Source of the DNA: Sisyra terminalis
Lineage: Eukaryota > Arthropoda > Insecta > Neuroptera > Sisyridae
DNA: 64,000 bases
Assembly (NCBI GenBank): GCA_958496175.1
Contig: OY292280.1
Span: 7,812,001-7,876,000, forward strand
Direction of reading: 5' to 3'
Part shown: positions 58,700 through 64,000 of the stretch, in pieces
Numbering within the stretch: the first letter of the stretch is position 1
Layout of the letters: the number at the start of each line of letters is the position of its first letter
The notes under the pieces: model-generated
What the model saw: only the letters and a program-made list of their open reading frames with translations
Database searches by the model: none
What the model was told of the DNA's origin: nothing
Position numbers and translations under genes: made by a program

Positions 58700-59752
58700 A
58701 TATCTATACAAGATTTTAGTGATTTTAAATAATTATTATGCTTATTATAAATGTGTGATTAATTATAAATCGTTAAAAGAATAAAAAAATTTGGTATTAA
58801 TTTTGTTTAAAAATCAAATTTTGTATCACAAAAATAGAACTTTTGCGTTTATATCAGTCAATAATCACTGATAAATTTCAAATCGGAAAAATGAGCTTTT
58901 CAATCGAAAAGATTGGCTTTGATATGTGATACTTAAAACTCTCCTGGTACATAGCACTTTATCATAGCACTATCTATTTCAATCACTAAGTATTTAACAC
59001 TTTTGAGTAGAAATTCGATATCTTCAATTATCAGTTATCACACAAGTGAATTTGACCTAAGAGATACTAACGGAAGAAAAGGAAACCAAATGCTGTACAT
59101 ACTGATCGATATTGGCCTCATGTTAATGGGGCGGGGGTATGTTTATTTAAAAAAGTGCTTTCTTTCTTCTCGCCTCTTTTATAATTAATCTCACTTTGGT
59201 AGTATTTTATTAGAAAACATAATTAAATGTAGAAAGGGATGAATTTTTTGAGGCAAGTCAATTAAAATGTAAATTTAATTTTTGATACCATTGCGATATA
59301 TAAACAGTATCTGTTGAGTTACAAGTATTCTTGTAAACCACCCTTGTTTTATTGGAAGCTTTTTTTTTGGCCCCAAATGTAACACGAATCCGACGAAATC
59401 GAACCATTGTACGAGTTCGACTTGGGAAAAACATTGAACTAACTATATTGTACGTTAAAGCTTGCAGGTTACGAACTTGAAAGTTTAAAAGCTCACATAG
59501 TTAAAAGCTCAACAATAAATTGTTCGACGTACTTGTTTTACTTGTGAAAGATTTGAAAAGATATTCTAAAACCTCACTTTATCAATTACAGAAAATCTTG
59601 CACTTTTTACCGTATGATGCATGTGAAACAAAATGGCCGCGTTTTATCTCTCGAATCAAAAGTGGTTACTAGAGTGCACGGATTAATTAATTGAAATGGC
59701 GTACTATAAAAAAATCTAGTACATAATTAAATGCTAACATACTTATATATGA
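58700..59752. other. No recognised feature
   Basis: Single-copy-looking AT-rich sequence. The 61-codon frame at 59003-59188 has no recognised domain. Confidence 0.35.
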
Positions 59753-60078
59753 CTGGCTGATCCCCGCGACTTCGCCTGAGTAACGTAGGTGTAGATAATA
59801 TTTTCTTTTTAGATTTGCTATTTGTAGTGGTCTATGAAATTTTTTATTTTTCACATTTCTTTTACGAAAAACATAATCATACCAGAAAACACTATTTTTT
59901 CAACTTTAAAAAACCACATTTAATAAACTGTTGCTTAGAATAAAATATTTGTATGTAATGATCAATTAGTTTCCAAAAAATATTTATAAATATCTAAAAA
60001 AAGTACGTTCAATTGGGTATACCTACGGTAGGTAAACCTACCGTGAACCAAATAATCCATAAATCAATCAGTATCCAT

Positions 60079-61145
60079 TAGGATGTCCGTTATTTCCCAA
60101 ATTGATTTTTTTACATCGATCGCCCCCTGAATTTTTAGTTTAAGGTATAAAAAAAATTATCCAATACAATTAAGCTCTTAATTTCTTGATTAAACCATGC
60201 CGGAATCATGTTACTTTTACCATTTAAATAACATGGGATTATTTGACTTTTTACTTTTAATTTTTTTTCTCAGAAGCAAATGTATGAAAAGATTTAAGGT
60301 TAAATTATTCTGACGTAAAATTTAATGCTCTACAAAAAAGGTCTCTTATAAATTTTCGATTAAATCACTCCATTAAAATTTATTCAACAAATAACTTTTT
60401 AACGACAAATAAATCGACTATAGGCTCAATAAAAATGATGTTGACTACAAGTTCTAAGAAATTTCTCATAGATGGCGTCAGGTGAAATGGTAAAAATTCG
60501 AATAATAATTGAACTTTCGTCGATAGTCTCAATAATTATCATGAAATTCACTTCGTAGGTACAAAATATTCATTAAAGTTTGAAAATTTATCCTGGATAA
60601 ATTGAATTTCACGAATATAGCGAATTCGGATCTTATGTCACCGGTTTTAATTGTTAAAAAATGTTTTTTTTTTGTTTTATTTTCAGTTCAAGCCATAAAA
60701 TTAACACAAATAATCACTTGTGTTCTAATGATAATAATTTTTATTTTCATTTCCAATGATTTTAAAGTTAAAATAAGTAAAAATGAGCCAAAAGTTGAAA
60801 ATATTGCAAGATTTATATTAGGCACAAGTTAAATGTTGAATAACTTTTAATGGAGTGATTAAAACGAAAATTCATAAGAGACCTTTTTTGTAGAGCGTTA
60901 AATTTTACGTCAGAATAATTTGATTATAAATCTTTTTATTCATTTGTTTCTGAGAAAAAAAAATTAAAAGTAAAAAGTGAAATAATCCCATGTTATTTAA
61001 ATGGTAAAATTAAAATGATTCCGGCACGGTTTAATCAAGAAATTAAGAGCTTAATAGTATTGGACAAATTGTTTTATATCTTAAACTAAAAATTCAGGGG
61101 GCGATTGCTGTAAAAAAATTAGTTTGAGAAATAACGGACACCTTA
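60079..61145. mobile_element. Foldback element FB1, copy 3 (complete, perfect TSD)
   Basis: Ends TAGGATGTCCGTTATTTCCC and complement (...GGACACCTTA). The perfect 8-bp target duplication GTATCCAT lies at 60071-60078 and 61146-61153, inside Helitron H3. H1 at about 13018 shows the related uninterrupted site (AATCAGCATCTATACATAAA). The loop is inverted relative to copies 1 and 2. Cores TGCTCTACAAAAAAGGTCTC near 60326 and its complement near 60880. The 76-codon frame 60602-60832 is in the loop and not credible. Confidence 0.93.
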
Positions 61146-62431
61146 GTATCCATACATAAAAAAATACCGTTAAGTTCAATAAAGTCGGTCTTAATTATAA
61201 CTTAAAACAATAAAAAGTTATCAAAACACTCACGTCAAAATAACATAAGTTATTGGTTTAGATTTAGAATATTAGTAGAAATCCCATTTCATAATCTCGA
61301 CTCCCGAATGAACCTTTTTCTCAAAACTATTACACTACTGCAATGTACAAAACAACCGCGAAATTAAAATTTGTTCAATTGCACGAAACCCAGTTCCTCT
61401 ATTATCAAGTATAAACATTGTGTATCTATGCACTTATGATTAAAATATCTGAATTTCAACTATATAATTAAACCATTTTCTTTTAAATCGTCGAATTTTT
61501 CGCTACTCAACGTTCGCTCACTAATGTATTTGTGAATAAGTATTTCGGATTTTCAGGTTTACATTATGTGAAAGCCAAAAAACTTAATGTTCACTTATAA
61601 ACTTAACTTAACCATTTTCAGATATATCAATCAGAGTTTAAATTTTTGAAGCAGATCCAAAGTTTTTGTTTCTAATAATAAACCAACTTTGTTTTATAAT
61701 AAGGGGTAATTACGTTTTGTTAATAACGATACTGTGGTTATAAAATTTGAAATTTCGATTGTTTATTAGACGTTATGCCATACAAACTTTGTCACCACTT
61801 TTCACTCTTTAAGGGTAGAAATTTTTAAAAACCTTTTCTTATTATATATATATGCATCGTATAAGAAAAACACTTTCCAAATTTCATCGACAAAAATATG
61901 CATTTATATTGTAAAATACAATGTAAAACGAAAAAAAAATTATGACCTTTTTTGATATAATCGCCTCCTTGGCATTTGGTATAAGTACCTTCTACATAAA
62001 CTTTCAAACTAATTAAGTGAAATGGGGTTATTTAAAATGCTGTAGTTAAACTGATATAACAAAAACAGAAACTTATTATTAATTAATTATTTATTTATTA
62101 ATTACACTTATTAAATTCAAAATTTCGATTATTGATTAACTCTAAATTTTCTCATACAAACTTAGTCATCCCCTTTTACACTTTTAGGGTAGAAATTTTC
62201 AAAAAAAAATTCTTATCAGATGTCTACTTTTTATAAGGAATACATCGAATATTAAAATTTCATCAGTCAAAGAGGATATATAAGTATTGGATTTTATGTA
62301 TGCACGGTTTTAAAAACATTTTTAATTTAAATTTTATTTCTATTATTATTACTGCTACTACTATTACTTTTTTTGTTAATATTTCCTTATTGAGCAACCC
62401 TAAGGGTTTATTTACAATTTTGTAAAAAAAA

Positions 62432-62511
62432 GTTTACTGTAAGATTCGAACCCACGTCTTTATAATTAGGAGCATGAGAATGTCAGATACGTAAGCCATT
62501 ACGCTATTAAC
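62432..62511 (-). repeat. tRNA-like segment inside Helitron H3
   Basis: The minus strand shows a D arm (GCGT/ACGT stem), an A box like TAGCGTAATGG, a T arm with stem GTGGG/CTTAC and loop TTCGAAT, and a seven-base acceptor region in which five positions can pair. The anticodon arm does not pair, so this is a tRNA pseudogene or SINE head rather than a working tRNA. The related place in H1 (near 13790) keeps only traces. Confidence 0.6.
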
Positions 62512-62938
62512 ATCAACTATGTGTTTTATATATATAAACTTGACTTTTAATAGACTTTAAATTGAATTTACTGTGCTTTTTATCAGTTCAACTAAAAATA
62601 TTTTTACAGATTATTTTCTAACTATTCATTATCTTTCCAATGATATATAACTCGTCTGTCTAAAGTAAAAATTTTTTGTTTCATCCCTAGGGAGTACCTT
62701 CCCTTATTATTTTTAAGAAATGATAAGTAGTTTAACATGTGTGGGAAATTGTGTTGTATCTCAATACCAAATTTTATTAAATTCGGTTGTTTCGTTTTTT
62801 CGTTAAATCAGGACACACAGACAGACAGACAAAAATTTTAAAAATGTTAAATTTGGAATAATAAATATTTACCCTAAAATTGAGTTCAAAATCGAAATGT
62901 ACAGACAGACGTAAGAATTTTATATATGTTAGTATAGA

Positions 62939-64000
62939 TTTGTCTTATACTAGATAGAAGTAAAAATGGATTTAGGGATACCCTCACTGAAAAATGACTA
63001 CAAAAATTTCTTGCATTTAAAGTAGAGGAAAATGAAAAAGAAAACCCCAATCTTTGATTTGACTAAAATGTATCAAGGTTCTCCCCTATATCGAAAAACT
63101 ACCCCCTCGACAAATCGAGTAAGTTCAAGACCTAGCTTATCAAGCAATAAATTTCATCTCACCTTAGTTTCAATACTAACCCAGTTCCACCCTTAGTCTT
63201 AGCCAAGTCTCAATAATCCTCTTTAAAACTCAATAAATCTCATGAAAATGCTGCATCCCTTAACTATTTCCCGATTAAAAATCGGAATACCGTAACTTTA
63301 TTTCACAAAAACCACGTTAAAATATACTGTTAGAAACATCCCCCATATATATATAGTTGTTTCCCAGCGAAAACTCGAAGAAATTGGGGAAGATTTTTCT
63401 TTTAAAATTGCATTTTTTCATGTAGGCGAAAAAGATACAAAAGATGAAGTTTCCAAGTTTGGAATGGGCCTGGGTGGATTGTTATGGGGTGAAAAATAAG
63501 GGAAAGCCATAGGCAATATTTTATCTGAAATTAGGGTAGTTTGCGTTGTGAAAATTCAGAACAAATTTATATGTCCAACTCGTAATAACTTTCCGCTAAA
63601 TTAACTAAGAATAATACGGAAAGTTGCCGATGCAGGTGAATCGGGGCTTTCCAACTTCCAACTAAATTTGCCAAGAAATTCTAATAATAAAATTAAAGTT
63701 TTCCTATAATTGTACTAATGGCGATAGTGCGTGAGAGGAAATTTGAGCAAACTGTCGTGTACTACCCCCAACCCTTAACGCAAACATCCCCTAAACGCTC
63801 TACCAACCGAGCCATTCTTCCACCCTATTTTCGACTTGTTATTTGAATACACGGACAATAATCTGTGCAGATAATTATATAAAATAAAAAATTAATTAAT
63901 TTTTTTTTCTTCAAATTTCCGACTTAAATATAGGTTATGTAAATTTTTTATACCTACAAAAGGGGTGCAAGGCACGAAAGCACGCGAACTTAAGATCTTT
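62939..64000. other. Mostly unique sequence; tRNA-like 5' half near 63760-63822
   Basis: Minus strand 63796-63814 reads TGGCTCGGTTGGTAGAGCG, a perfect tRNA D arm with A box (GCTC/GAGC stem). The downstream anticodon and T arms are unrecognisable (GGTTGGGGGTA where a B box is expected), so it is a tRNA-derived fragment or SINE head. The remainder, to the window end, shows no gene or repeat I recognise. Confidence 0.45.

Larger units (their letters stand above)
59753..62938 (-). mobile_element. Helitron-like element H3, split by a foldback insertion
   Basis: On the minus strand it starts A^TCTATACTAACATATATAA (62938 inward) and ends with the hairpin region CTCAGGCGAAGTCGCGGGG followed by ATCAGCCAG and T, a mutated CTAG end. 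About 2.1 kb without the insertion at 60079-61145. Inner blocks match H1 (12800-14110). CACAGACAGACAGACA lies near the 5' end (62813). A tRNA-like segment lies at 62432-62511. No Rep/helicase is seen; the element is non-autonomous. Confidence 0.72.

Noticed and set aside
62432..62511. Functional tRNA gene
   Set aside because: The anticodon stem does not pair and two acceptor pairs are lost, and it lies inside a mobile element.

Overview
The window is AT-rich, repeat-dominated DNA that looks like an animal genome, most likely an arthropod and probably an insect. The reasons are Helitron-like ends of the insect type (a GACGAAGTCGCGGG hairpin followed by CTAG), the decayed remains of an insect-type Tc1/mariner transposase, a hAT-like element, tRNA-derived repeats, and no bacterial gene structure. 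I cannot name the species. No intact protein-coding gene could be supported: the longest open frames either cross repeat boundaries or run antisense to transposon remains.

Layout. 0-10 kb: several long palindromic (foldback) elements, one with hammerhead-ribozyme-like motifs in both arms (2.2-2.75 kb), and a hAT-like element with an 8-bp target duplication that carries a dead Tc1/mariner transposase (3.55-4.98 kb). 10-15 kb: a diverged copy of repeat family X, a Helitron-like fragment and repeat family Y, with two copies of a 225-bp palindromic MITE. 15-31 kb: two TAGGGTG-ended foldback elements and a fragment of a third, a 262-bp tandem duplication, more MITEs, a roughly 1-kb inverted repeat holding tRNA-like heads (26.4-27.7 kb), another foldback (27.8-28.7 kb) and a second X copy. 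31-37 kb: a six-unit 258-bp tandem array inside family Y and a third X copy. 38-39.9 kb: a Helitron-like element with a 1.3-kb palindrome inside it. 40.5-47.5 kb: a 7-kb satellite of about 188-bp monomers with dimeric and 1,317-bp higher-order periodicity. 48.2-49.7 kb: a 1.5-kb near-perfect palindrome. 54.3-56.4 kb: six near-identical 334-bp tandem units, each with a Helitron-like 3' end. 57-58.7 kb: MITE and foldback fragments. 59.75-62.94 kb: a long Helitron-like element split by a foldback insertion with a clean 8-bp target duplication.

The main theme is a group of foldback elements that differ in overall sequence but share ordered blocks: a TAGGGTG end, a TTAAGAGCTTAA-like block, a TTATTTAAATGG-like block and a GCTCTACAAAAAAGGT core. 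Nested insertions give a partial order of events. The 225-bp MITE entered family Y before Y copies spread, and a foldback entered the Helitron at 60 kb after the Helitron family had diversified. All positions come from reading the sequence by eye; no alignment or database search was run.
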